A DNA stretch of 40,737 nucleotides, taken from assembly GCF_001667585.1 (NCBI RefSeq), contig NZ_LZJZ01000085.1, forward strand, positions 1-40,737, written 5' to 3'. Positions 9,074 through 15,946 of this stretch are shown here, piece after piece. This DNA is from Mycobacterium sp. E2733. Its GTDB lineage: Bacteria; Actinomycetota; Actinomycetes; Mycobacteriales; Mycobacteriaceae. Position 1 is the first letter of the stretch. Each line of letters begins with the position of its first letter. Below the pieces are notes generated by a model, which worked only from the letters and a program-made list of their open reading frames with translations, had not been told where the DNA came from and did not search any database. The position numbers and the translations under genes are program-made.

Positions 9074-9145
9074 GTCTCCACTATCTCTTGCGGGGGCTCC
9101 TCGTACCGGGTCACGGTGCCGCCGCCGCGGGGGTTCACCCGCCGC

Positions 9146-9180
9146 GAGCTGGGGCACCTCCCGCTTGCGGGGGAAACCAC
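9146..9180. repeat. Dispersed hairpin repeat, copy A
   Basis: A stretch reading GAGCTGGGGC, then ACCTCCCGCTTGCGGGGGA, is shared with 26146-26180 at the end of pimE. The core CCCGC-TT-GCGGG is a small inverted repeat. A GTCACG and a GCCGCCGCCG tract precede the core in both copies. This copy lies in the promoter gap between the ICMT-like gene and the SDR at 9285. It looks like a short mobile or REP-like repeat of the genome, inferred from two copies only. Confidence 0.55.
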
Positions 9181-9271
9181 ACGGCGGAAATTCGGCCCGA
9201 AAAGCGCCGTGGCGTTACGTACGCGACCAGAGGTCCCGTGCCCGCCAGGTTTGCGTGCATCGTCGCCGGGC

Positions 9272-9277
9272 TAGGTT
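9272..9277 (+). promoter_or_regulatory. -10 hexamer TAGGTT of a predicted leaderless promoter
   Basis: TAGGTT fits the mycobacterial TAnnnT consensus and ends seven bases before the ATG at 9285. Transcription would then start at or next to the start codon, although AAAAGG in the gap could act as a very close ribosome site. Confidence 0.5.
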
Positions 9278-9284
9278 AAAAGGT

Positions 9285-10430
9285 ATGCGCATCCTCGTCA
9301 CCGGTGCCACCGGCTATGTCGGATCGCGGCTGGTCACGGCGCTGCTGGCGGAGCGGCACCACGTCACGGCGGCCACCCGAAACCCGGAGCGCCTCAGGCG
9401 TTTCGGATGGTTCGACGACGTCACGCCGGTGGCCCTCGACGCGGCGGATCCCGCCTCGACCCGCGCGGCCTTCGCCGGCTCCGGCCCCGTTGACGTGGTG
9501 TATTACCTGGTGCACGCCATCGGCCAGCCCGGCTTCCGCGACGCCGACAAGGCCGCCGCCGCCAACCTGGCCGCTGCGGCCAGGGACGCCGGCGTGCCGC
9601 GCATCGTCTACCTGGGCGGATTCGTACCCGCCGACGAGGTCCTGTCCGAGCACCTGACCAGCCGGGCCGAGGTGGCCGAGGCTCTGACGGTCCCGGACGG
9701 CCCGGAGTTGGTGTGGCTGGGCGCGGCGATGATCATCGGCGCCGGCTCGACGTCGTTCGAGATGATGCGCTACGTCGGAGACCGCTTTCCGCTCATCCCC
9801 ATCCCGAGCTGGATGGACAACCCGATCGACCCGATCTCTATCCGCGATGTCCTGCATTACCTCGTCGCCGCGGCCGGTCCCGACCTGCTCCCGCCGGGGG
9901 CGTACGACATCGCCGGCCCGGACACCACGTCCTACCGGGAGCTGCTCAGAACGTATGCACGCATCTCCGGCAGGTGGCACGCGGGGTTGCCGGTCGGCAG
10001 GGTCGACACCGGGCTGGCGTCGCTGGTCACCGGCGTCGCGTTGCCGGTGCCGCCGGGTCTGGCGGGGGATCTGGTCGAATCGCTGGACCATCCGATGGTG
10101 GCGTCCGACAGCGACCTACGCGATCGCGTGCCCGATCCGCCCGGTGGGTTGCTCGGCGTCGACGCCGCCATTGCCTTAGCCTTGGCCGATCAGTCGAATC
10201 GCCCGCGGCCCGTCAACGCGCTGGCCGATCCCCATCATCTGGCCGACACCGATCCCGTGTGGGCCGGCGGCGACGCGCGGCGCATCCGTCGCGTCGCTCG
10301 GCGGCTCACCCCACCGGTCGCGCGGCCGGCCCTCAGGCTGGTCAACAGCGTCCCCGGGCCCGTTGCGGGCGCGCTGCGAACTGGCCTCGACATCCTGACC
10401 TCGCTGACCCCGAAGGTGCGTCTCGCATGA
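9285..10430 (+). CDS. Atypical SDR, NAD(P)-dependent epimerase-like protein
   Basis: A 381-residue protein with an N-terminal Rossmann fold (MRILVTGATGYVGSRL; GxxGxxG-type nucleotide motif) of the NmrA/atypical-SDR class. The classical YxxxK catalytic pair is not evident, so it may bind NAD(P) without classical dehydrogenase chemistry. Motifs VVYYLVHAIG, GAGSTSFEMMR and VPPGLAGDLVESLDHPM recur in the leftward gene at 11150-12499, so the two are paralogues. Its stop overlaps the next start (ATGA), so it is co-translated with a CPBP membrane protein. The longer frame upstream passes through the repeat and is not used. The substrate is unknown. Confidence 0.8.
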   Translation: MRILVTGATGYVGSRLVTALLAERHHVTAATRNPERLRRFGWFDDVTPVALDAADPASTRAAFAGSGPVDVVYYLVHAIGQPGFRDADKAAAANLAAAARDAGVPRIVYLGGFVPADEVLSEHLTSRAEVAEALTVPDGPELVWLGAAMIIGAGSTSFEMMRYVGDRFPLIPIPSWMDNPIDPISIRDVLHYLVAAAGPDLLPPGAYDIAGPDTTSYRELLRTYARISGRWHAGLPVGRVDTGLASLVTGVALPVPPGLAGDLVESLDHPMVASDSDLRDRVPDPPGGLLGVDAAIALALADQSNRPRPVNALADPHHLADTDPVWAGGDARRIRRVARRLTPPVARPALRLVNSVPGPVAGALRTGLDILTSLTPKVRLA

Positions 10431-11149
10431 CCCAGTCAACCGCCCCGTCCAGCACCGGCACGCTGTCGGAGTGGCGCCGGGCGCTCACCAAAGTCGCTGT
10501 GCCGCGCCATGAGTCGCCCCGCGTCGTGCGGCGCCGGCGGGTCATCGTGGCCATGGCGGTGGTCATCGGTGCCGTGGTGCTCGGGTTTTCGTTGCGGCGG
10601 AACCCGGGCGATTCGAGCTTCTACTGGCTGACCTTGGCCCTGGCGGGGGTGTGGGCCGCCGGCGGGTTCGCGTCGGGCCCCCTGCATCTGGGTGGCATCT
10701 GCTGGCGCGGCCGCAACCAGAGGCCGGTCATCACCGGGACGGCGATCGGCCTGCTGCTCGGGGCGATTTTCGTGATCGGCGGGCTGATAGCCCGGGAGAT
10801 CACGCCCGTGGCGGAGCTGATCACCAGGGTGCTGGAATACGCCCACCACGGGTGGTATCCGGTGATCGTGGCGATCACGCTCGTCAACGCCGTCGCCGAG
10901 GAGGTGTTCTTTCGCGGCGCGCTCTACACCGCCCTGGGCCGGTATCACCCCGTCTTGATCTCGACCGTCCTCTACACGATCGCGACGCTGGCCAGTGGCA
11001 ATCCCATGCTCGGTTTCGCCGCCATCATCCTGGGGACGGTCTGCGCGTTCGAGCGCCGCGCGACCGGCGGCGTCCTGGCGCCGGTGCTCACCCATTTGGT
11101 GTGGGGGCTGATCATGGTCCTCGTGCTGCCCCCGATGTTCGGGGTCTGA
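10427..11149 (+). CDS. CPBP-family (CAAX/bacteriocin-processing) intramembrane protease-like protein
   Basis: A 240-residue membrane protein starting at an ATG that overlaps the previous stop. A charged, Arg-rich N-terminus (about 40 residues) precedes roughly six hydrophobic segments. The CPBP motifs are present: NAVAEEVFFRGALY (the EExxxR glutamate pair and arginine), FERRATGG, and THLVWGLIM with the second metal-type His. Family members cleave prenylated proteins or peptides in membranes, or have lost activity and act as membrane scaffolds; here the catalytic pattern looks intact. Its stop abuts the stop of the convergent gene with no spacer. It is probably the counterpart of Rv1140. Confidence 0.82.
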   Translation: MTQSTAPSSTGTLSEWRRALTKVAVPRHESPRVVRRRRVIVAMAVVIGAVVLGFSLRRNPGDSSFYWLTLALAGVWAAGGFASGPLHLGGICWRGRNQRPVITGTAIGLLLGAIFVIGGLIAREITPVAELITRVLEYAHHGWYPVIVAITLVNAVAEEVFFRGALYTALGRYHPVLISTVLYTIATLASGNPMLGFAAIILGTVCAFERRATGGVLAPVLTHLVWGLIMVLVLPPMFGV

Positions 11150-12499
11150 CTAATCGGTTGTCGAACTCGCGACGTCGTGCGCCAGGGCGCGCATGGCGGC
11201 GGCGTGCCGCGACCGCGCGAGCAACCAATACACCCGTCCAGGGATGCCGCTGGGGAGGAAGGTCGACCGCTGCGTGTACCGGCATCCGCCTCCCTCTCGG
11301 GGCGCGACGGTGATTTCCAGCCACTCTTGCCCGACCTTGCGTTTTTCCGCCCGCAGCCGCATCCCGGAGCCGGGTTCTGCCTCTTGCACCGTCCAGCGCC
11401 CGCCGCGCGCGGCCCTCTGCACAGCTTTTTCCAGGGCCTTCCAGACACCCTCGGGCCCGGCATCGGTCATCGCGGTCTGCACATCGGTGTAGACGATCTC
11501 GCCGGCCCACTCGGGGTCGCTGGGCAGCAGATTGGCCGGCTCGGTCCGCAACGACGACCAGGTGGCGTCGGGTTGCCCGCGCTGCGCCCGGTTGAGCGCG
11601 AGTTCCACGGCCCGGCGGTAGCCCGTCAGGCCACCCGGCGGCGGTGCGATGATGCCGTCGATGTCGTGGTTGCGCATGACCGCGTCGCATTCCAGCGATT
11701 CGATCAGCGGCCGCGCCAATCCCGGGGGGATCGGCGTCACCGTCCCCACCCAGAGGCTGGCGATCGTCGGTGTCAGGAACGGCAGCGCGATCAGATATCG
11801 CTTGCCCAGCCCCGCCACGTCGGCGTAGACGCGCATCATGTCGCCGTACTCCAGGACGTCGGGCCCGCCGACGTCCCACGTCCGCGATGACGGCACGGGC
11901 GCGGTCGCCGCGGCGACCAGGTAGTGGAGCACATCGCTCACCGCGATCGGCTGAATCTTGTTGTGCACCCACTTCGGGGTGGTCATCACCGGCAACCGGT
12001 CGGTGAGGTGGCGGATCATCTCGAACGACGCCGAGCCGGAACCGACGACCACCCCGGCCTGCAGCACGACGGCCTCGACGCCGGACGCGATGAGGGCCTC
12101 ACCCACGGCCTTGCGGGACTCCAGGTGCGGTGAGAGCTTTCGGCCTTCGGGATGCAGGCCGCTCAGATACACCACCCGTCGCACCCCGGTGCGGCGTGCT
12201 GCTGTCACGACGTTGCGGACCGCGCGCGTCTCCTCGTCGGCGAAATTCTCCGACGTGCCCATCGAATGGACCAGGTAGTAGACGACGTCGATCCCGTCGA
12301 ACGCCGCGACCAGCGAGTCGACGTCGCCCAGGTCGCCGCGTGCGACTTCCGCCTGTTGCCGCCACGGCACGTCCGCCAACTTGGCCGGGTCGCGCGCCAA
12401 GGCGCGCACCTGGTGGCCCTCGTCGATCAGTCGCGGCACCAGCCGGCCGCCGATGTAGCCGGTCGCTCCGGTCACCAGGCAGCGCACCCGTTCAACCAT
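11150..12499 (-). CDS. Two-domain protein: atypical SDR plus C-terminal DUF2867-type domain
   Basis: A 449-residue protein. Residues 1 to about 300 form an NAD(P)-binding NmrA/SDR fold (RCLVTGATGYIGGRL; RVVYLSGLHPE). The remaining 150 residues (EWAGEIVYTDVQTAMTDAG to the end) form a START/DUF2867-like domain often fused to this SDR type, a likely lipid-binding or membrane-associated module. The start ATG at 12499 has GGAG five bases upstream. Shared motifs (VVYYLVH, GSxSFEMIR, PPGLARPLIESL) show it is a paralogue of the protein encoded at 9285, which lacks most of the C-terminal domain. The two converge around the CPBP gene. A role in quinone or lipid reduction is possible but unproved. Confidence 0.82.
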   Translation of the reverse strand: MVERVRCLVTGATGYIGGRLVPRLIDEGHQVRALARDPAKLADVPWRQQAEVARGDLGDVDSLVAAFDGIDVVYYLVHSMGTSENFADEETRAVRNVVTAARRTGVRRVVYLSGLHPEGRKLSPHLESRKAVGEALIASGVEAVVLQAGVVVGSGSASFEMIRHLTDRLPVMTTPKWVHNKIQPIAVSDVLHYLVAAATAPVPSSRTWDVGGPDVLEYGDMMRVYADVAGLGKRYLIALPFLTPTIASLWVGTVTPIPPGLARPLIESLECDAVMRNHDIDGIIAPPPGGLTGYRRAVELALNRAQRGQPDATWSSLRTEPANLLPSDPEWAGEIVYTDVQTAMTDAGPEGVWKALEKAVQRAARGGRWTVQEAEPGSGMRLRAEKRKVGQEWLEITVAPREGGGCRYTQRSTFLPSGIPGRVYWLLARSRHAAAMRALAHDVASSTTD

Positions 12500-12580
12500 C
12501 GGTTCTCCGTTCCTCAGGAAAGGCTGACGCGACAGGATTGCCGGAACGATCCGGGACTAAAAGCCCCCGGCCCAAGGAAT

Positions 12581-13390
12581 TCAGCGGTCGGTGAAGTCCG
12601 GCGTGCGGCGCTGCTGGAAAGCGGTTGTGCCCTCGATGAAGTCGTGCGATCGCAGCAGCACCGCCTGTCCCTCGTACTCACGCTGCAAGGCCGGATCCAA
12701 CTGGGGGAGCGTGGCGGCGTTGACGGCGAGCTTGGTCTTGCCGAACGCCGCGACCGGTCCCGCCAACAACCTCGCGATCACCTTGTCCACCTCGGCCTCG
12801 AATTCGCCGGCCGGGTAGACCGCGCTGACAAGTCCCCAGGACAGCGCCTCGGCGGCGGGCAGCCGTTCGGGCAGCAGCGCCATGTGCATCGCCCGGATGC
12901 GGCCAACGGCCGCGGCGATCAGTGCGGACGCACCGCCGTCGGGCATCAACCCGATCTTGGTGAAGGCGAGCAGGAAAAAGGCGCTCTCCGAAGCCAATAC
13001 GACGTCGCAAGCCAGCGCCAGCGATACCCCGACGCCGGCAGCGGGCCCCTGCACCACGGCGACCACCGGGCGCGGCACAGCGGCGATCGCCCGGATCAGC
13101 CGGTTGATCTCCAAGACGATTTCGTCCGGCGAGACGCCGGTTTCGGACACGTCGTCGGCGCTGATGCCGGCCCCGGAACAGAAGCCGCGGCCCGCGCCGC
13201 CGAGGCGCACAACTTTCACTTCCGGGTCGGTGGCCGCGCGTTCCATCGCGTCGGCGATGCCGGTAATCACCGGTACGGTCAGCGAATTGAGGCTGTCGGG
13301 CCGGTCGATGGTCACCGACAGCACGCCATCGGACAGCGTGACGGAAAGGCCGGCGACGGGAGTCAGGGTGTCGATCGCGGATTGGAGCAT
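12581..13390 (-). CDS. Crotonase-fold protein (EchA10-like), both hydratase glutamates replaced
   Basis: A 269-residue enoyl-CoA hydratase/isomerase family member. The CoA and oxyanion-hole segments are present (FCSGAGISADD at 70-80, GPAAGVGVSLALACD at 115-129). The two hydratase glutamates align with Ser123 and Phe143, but Asp151 sits in the KIGLMPDGG segment, as in PaaG/enoyl-CoA-isomerase-like members. It is therefore more likely an isomerase or another crotonase reaction than a hydratase. It lies divergent from mcr, as echA10 (Rv1142c) does in M. tuberculosis. The start ATG at 13390 has a TAGGGT hexamer six bases upstream and no ribosome site, so it is predicted leaderless. Confidence 0.88.
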   Translation of the reverse strand: MLQSAIDTLTPVAGLSVTLSDGVLSVTIDRPDSLNSLTVPVITGIADAMERAATDPEVKVVRLGGAGRGFCSGAGISADDVSETGVSPDEIVLEINRLIRAIAAVPRPVVAVVQGPAAGVGVSLALACDVVLASESAFFLLAFTKIGLMPDGGASALIAAAVGRIRAMHMALLPERLPAAEALSWGLVSAVYPAGEFEAEVDKVIARLLAGPVAAFGKTKLAVNAATLPQLDPALQREYEGQAVLLRSHDFIEGTTAFQQRRTPDFTDR

Positions 13391-13396
13391 GGGCTC

Positions 13397-13402
13397 ACCC
13401 TA
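13397..13402 (-). promoter_or_regulatory. -10 hexamer TAGGGT of a predicted leaderless promoter
   Basis: Read on the minus strand, TAGGGT ends six bases before the ATG at 13390 of the EchA10-like gene. No purine-rich ribosome site fits in the gap, so transcription probably starts at the initiation codon. Confidence 0.5.
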
Positions 13403-13487
13403 AGTGACCGGGCTGCGCGCCCGCCCGGGGCGGCTGCGAAGATGCCATCTACAACAGGCGTCAGAGCAGACGAAAGGTCGGTAGATC

Positions 13488-14573
13488 GTGGCTGGACCGC
13501 TGAAGGGACTTCGGGTCGTCGAGTTGGCCGGCATCGGGCCGGGCCCGCACGCGGCGATGATCTTGGGGGATCTGGGCGCCGACGTGGTGCGCATCGATCG
13601 GCCATCGACCGGTCCCGGCGGTGTCGCGAAGGACGCCATGCTGCGCAACCGGCGCGTGGTGACCGTCGACCTCAAGTCCGACGAGGGACGTGCCGCCGTG
13701 CTCAAGCTCGTCGCCAAAGCCGACGTGTTGATCGAGGGCTTCCGCCCCGGTGTCACCGAGCGGCTCGGCCTCGGGCCCGAGCAGTGCGCCGAGGTGAACG
13801 AGCGCCTGATCTACGCCCGGATGACCGGTTGGGGACAATCCGGTCCGCGCAGTCAGCAGGCGGGCCACGACATCAACTACATCTCCCTCAACGGGATCCT
13901 GCACGCCATCGGCCGGGCGAACGAGCGCCCGGTGCCGCCGCTGAACCTGGTCGGCGACTTCGGCGGCGGCTCGATGTTCTTGTTGGTCGGCATCCTGTCC
14001 GCGCTGTGGGAGCGGCAGAACTCCGGCAAGGGCCAGGTGATCGACGCCGCAATGGTCGACGGTTCCAGCGTGCTGATCCAGATGATGTGGGCGATGCGGG
14101 GACTGGGCATGTGGTCGGACGTGCGCGGGACCAACATGCTCGACGGCGGCGCGCCCTATTACGACACGTACGAGTGCGCCGACGGGCGCTACGTCGCCGT
14201 GGGCGCCATCGAGCCGCAGTTCTATGCGGCCATGCTGGCCGGGCTCGGCCTGGACGCCGCCAATCTGCCGGCGCAGAACGACGTCGGCCGCTGGCCCGAG
14301 CTGCGGGGGGCGCTGACGGCGGCCTTCGCCGCTCACGACCGCGACCACTGGGCGAAGGTGTTCGCCGATTCCGACGCCTGCGTGACACCGGTGCTGGCGT
14401 TCGGGGAGGTGCACACCGAACCACACATCACCGAGCGGAACACGTTCCACGAAACCGACGGTGGGCTGCAGCCGTTGCCGGCCCCGCGGTTTTCCCGCAC
14501 CACGCCCGACGTGCCCCGCCCTCCGGCCGCGCCACTGCCCGACGTCCAAGCCGTGCTGAACGACTGGGTATAG
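13488..14573 (+). CDS. mcr: Alpha-methylacyl-CoA racemase
   Basis: A 361-residue class III CoA-transferase-fold enzyme that interconverts 2R- and 2S-methylacyl-CoA, needed before beta-oxidation of methyl-branched chains such as the cholesterol side chain. The catalytic pair known from M. tuberculosis MCR (His126, Asp156) is found here as His127 (GHDINY) and Asp157 (LVGDFGGGS). Length is within one residue of the family. The GTG at 13488 has GAAAGG about ten bases upstream. It is followed after 43 bases by an HSD10-like SDR in the same direction. The enzyme is cytoplasmic. Confidence 0.93.
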   Translation: MAGPLKGLRVVELAGIGPGPHAAMILGDLGADVVRIDRPSTGPGGVAKDAMLRNRRVVTVDLKSDEGRAAVLKLVAKADVLIEGFRPGVTERLGLGPEQCAEVNERLIYARMTGWGQSGPRSQQAGHDINYISLNGILHAIGRANERPVPPLNLVGDFGGGSMFLLVGILSALWERQNSGKGQVIDAAMVDGSSVLIQMMWAMRGLGMWSDVRGTNMLDGGAPYYDTYECADGRYVAVGAIEPQFYAAMLAGLGLDAANLPAQNDVGRWPELRGALTAAFAAHDRDHWAKVFADSDACVTPVLAFGEVHTEPHITERNTFHETDGGLQPLPAPRFSRTTPDVPRPPAAPLPDVQAVLNDWV

Positions 14574-14575
14574 TC

Positions 14576-14593
14576 GCCAACCAACTGGTTGGC
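14576..14593. promoter_or_regulatory. 18-bp inverted repeat between mcr and the SDR gene
   Basis: GCCAACCA-AC-TGGTTGGC has perfect 8-bp arms around a 2-bp centre, directly after the mcr stop codon and 23 bases before the ATG of the next gene. The shape suits a TetR-type operator, though it could also fold as a small hairpin in the mRNA that tunes the downstream gene. Confidence 0.4.
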
Positions 14594-14616
14594 TGGAATC
14601 CCGAGGAAGGACTCGC

Positions 14617-15381
14617 ATGGAAATCAAGGACGCCGTAGCCGTCGTCACCGGGGGCGCCTCCGGCCTGGGCTTGGCCACCACCAAGCGGCTGCTGGACGCC
14701 GGGGCGCAGGTTGTGGTGATCGACCTGCGGGGCGAAGAGGCTGTCCAAGAGCTCGGCGAGCGCGCCCGCTTCGTGCAGGCCGACGTCACCGACGAGGCCG
14801 GCGTCAGCAAGGCGCTGGACACCGCCGAGTCGCTGGGCCCGCTGCGCATCAACGTCAACTGCGCGGGGATCGGCAACGCCATCAAGACGCTGTCCAAGGA
14901 CGGTCCGTTCCCGCTTGATGCGTTCAAGAAGGTAGTCGGGGTCAACTTGATAGGCACGTTCAACGTTTTGCGGCTGGCGGCCGAGCGCATCGCCAAGACC
15001 GAGCCGGTGGGCCCCGAAACAAGCCCAGAGCGTGGCGTCATCATCAACACCGCCTCGGTCGCCGCCTTCGAGGGCCAGATCGGCCAGGCCGCCTACTCGG
15101 CGTCCAAGGGCGGCGTGGTCGGGATGACGCTGCCGATCGCACGCGACCTGTCGCGCGAGCTCATCCGCGTAGTGACCATCGCGCCGGGGTTGTTCAAGAC
15201 CCCGCTGCTGGGTTCGCTGCCTGAGGAGGCGCAGAAGTCGCTGGGCAAGCAGGTTCCGCACCCCGCCCGGCTCGGTGATCCCGACGAGTACGGCGCACTC
15301 GCGGTGCACATCATCGAGAACCCCATGCTCAACGGCGAGGTCATCCGCCTCGACGGCGCGATCCGCATGGCGCCTCGCTGA
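14617..15381 (+). CDS. Short-chain dehydrogenase, 3-hydroxyacyl-CoA dehydrogenase type 2 (HSD10)-like
   Basis: A classical SDR of 254 residues. It has TGGASGLG at 11-18, NCAG at 81-84, Asn110, Ser147 and the YSASK motif with Tyr160 and Lys164, so the full catalytic tetrad is present. An Asp (Asp36 in VIDLRG) at the end of the second strand indicates NAD rather than NADP. It most resembles human HSD17B10 and Rv1144, which oxidise 3-hydroxy-2-methylacyl-CoA. That fits its place right after mcr: racemisation, hydration, dehydrogenation and thiolysis of branched acyl-CoA could all be encoded in this cluster. GAGGAAGGA lies just before the ATG. Confidence 0.9.
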   Translation: MEIKDAVAVVTGGASGLGLATTKRLLDAGAQVVVIDLRGEEAVQELGERARFVQADVTDEAGVSKALDTAESLGPLRINVNCAGIGNAIKTLSKDGPFPLDAFKKVVGVNLIGTFNVLRLAAERIAKTEPVGPETSPERGVIINTASVAAFEGQIGQAAYSASKGGVVGMTLPIARDLSRELIRVVTIAPGLFKTPLLGSLPEEAQKSLGKQVPHPARLGDPDEYGALAVHIIENPMLNGEVIRLDGAIRMAPR

Positions 15382-15392
15382 GGCTTCGAAAC

Positions 15393-15427
15393 ACGAAAGC
15401 CCCCCGCGATGAGCGGGGGGCTTTCGT
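15393..15427. terminator. Strong perfect hairpin terminator
   Basis: ACGAAAGCCCCCCGC pairs perfectly with GCGGGGGGCTTTCGT across a GATGA loop: 15 base pairs with no mismatch, 12 bases after the SDR stop. There is no long T-run downstream, as is common for mycobacterial terminators. It would serve the rightward mcr-SDR transcript and also the leftward small reading frames at 15442-15660. Confidence 0.85.
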
Positions 15428-15441
15428 AATGAAGCAAGAAC

Positions 15442-15504
15442 TTATCGACGGAACCATCGGCTGACGGCGGGTTCGGCCATTAACAGGCGTGCGAGCATGC
15501 TCAT
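15442..15504 (-). CDS. Possible 20-residue peptide frame
   Basis: ATG AGC ATG ... CGA TAA encodes MSMLARLLMAEPAVSRWFRR, a short amphipathic, positively charged peptide. It starts nine bases after the stop of the 48-residue frame at 15514-15660 and ends 15 bases from the terminator. I do not recognise it. Its order behind an acidic small protein and ahead of a shared terminator is the only support; it could be chance. Confidence 0.3.
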   Translation of the reverse strand: MSMLARLLMAEPAVSRWFRR

Positions 15505-15513
15505 GGTCGTACC

Positions 15514-15660
15514 TCAGCTCGCAGCTTGCAGTTCGTCGAACTGCTCCGAGGTTTCGCCTTCCACCAGAACGTCGCCGTGGTAGAGGGCATCGAAGTCAAC
15601 CTTGATGACGTCGGCACTTGTGTCGTCGATCCACATGACAGTGAGCGTATGGGCCACCAT
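15514..15660 (-). CDS. Unrecognised small acidic protein (48 or 40 residues)
   Basis: An in-frame ATG at 15660 gives 48 residues; a second at 15636 gives 40 (starting MWIDDTSADVIKVDFD). The peptide is strongly acidic (Asp/Glu-rich, few basic residues), ends QFDELQAAS, and third codon positions are mainly G or C as in real genes. No cysteine or membrane segment is present. No strong ribosome site precedes either ATG. It lies alone on the minus strand between the mcr operon terminator and the mmpL13 promoter. I do not recognise a family. A short protein resembling the acidic leader of a modified peptide is one reading, but nothing around it encodes a modifying enzyme. Confidence 0.5.
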   Translation of the reverse strand: MVAHTLTVMWIDDTSADVIKVDFDALYHGDVLVEGETSEQFDELQAAS

Positions 15661-15860
15661 TAAGGAATCTTTGAGTCACGATTCGGAAAATGGTGGCAAT
15701 TTACCGGCGGGTAGGTTGTAAGCGGTCGAGGCCGGCGTTTAGCCCCTGACCTGCTTAATTGGCACACATTTTTCTGGCCGGACTCTTACTGTCGGCGCGG
15801 TTTAAAGCGCCGCGTTGAACCGTGCGCCCGCCGCCGTCCGTGCTTGAAGAAGGAATCTGT

Positions 15861-15891
15861 TTGACGCGTGAAAATTAGCGTTTGCTAAGTT
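15861..15891 (+). promoter_or_regulatory. Promoter candidate with embedded dyad upstream of mmpL13
   Basis: TTGACG (15861-15866) and TAAGTT (15886-15891) are separated by 19 bases, slightly long for a housekeeping promoter. The spacer and -10 are covered by the inverted repeat TTAGC-GTTT-GCTAA (15875-15888), which is where a repressor would block polymerase. A transcript would have a 5' leader of about 50 bases with a GGAAGGG ribosome site before the ATG at 15947. The regulator is unknown. Confidence 0.45.
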
Positions 15892-15946
15892 GTCGCCGGT
15901 ACGCCAGCGGCCAGCGCGATCAGCACCGGCGGCGGAAGGGCTCGAC

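Noticed and set aside
9072..9284. N-terminal extension of the SDR gene by 71 codons
   Set aside because: It would read through a repeat and the divergent promoter region; the Rossmann motif starts directly at the ATG at 9285.
12152..14638. An 828-codon plus-strand frame across the SDR, EchA10-like and mcr genes
   Set aside because: It overlaps three recognised genes on both strands, and its product is low-complexity Arg/Gly/Asp-rich.
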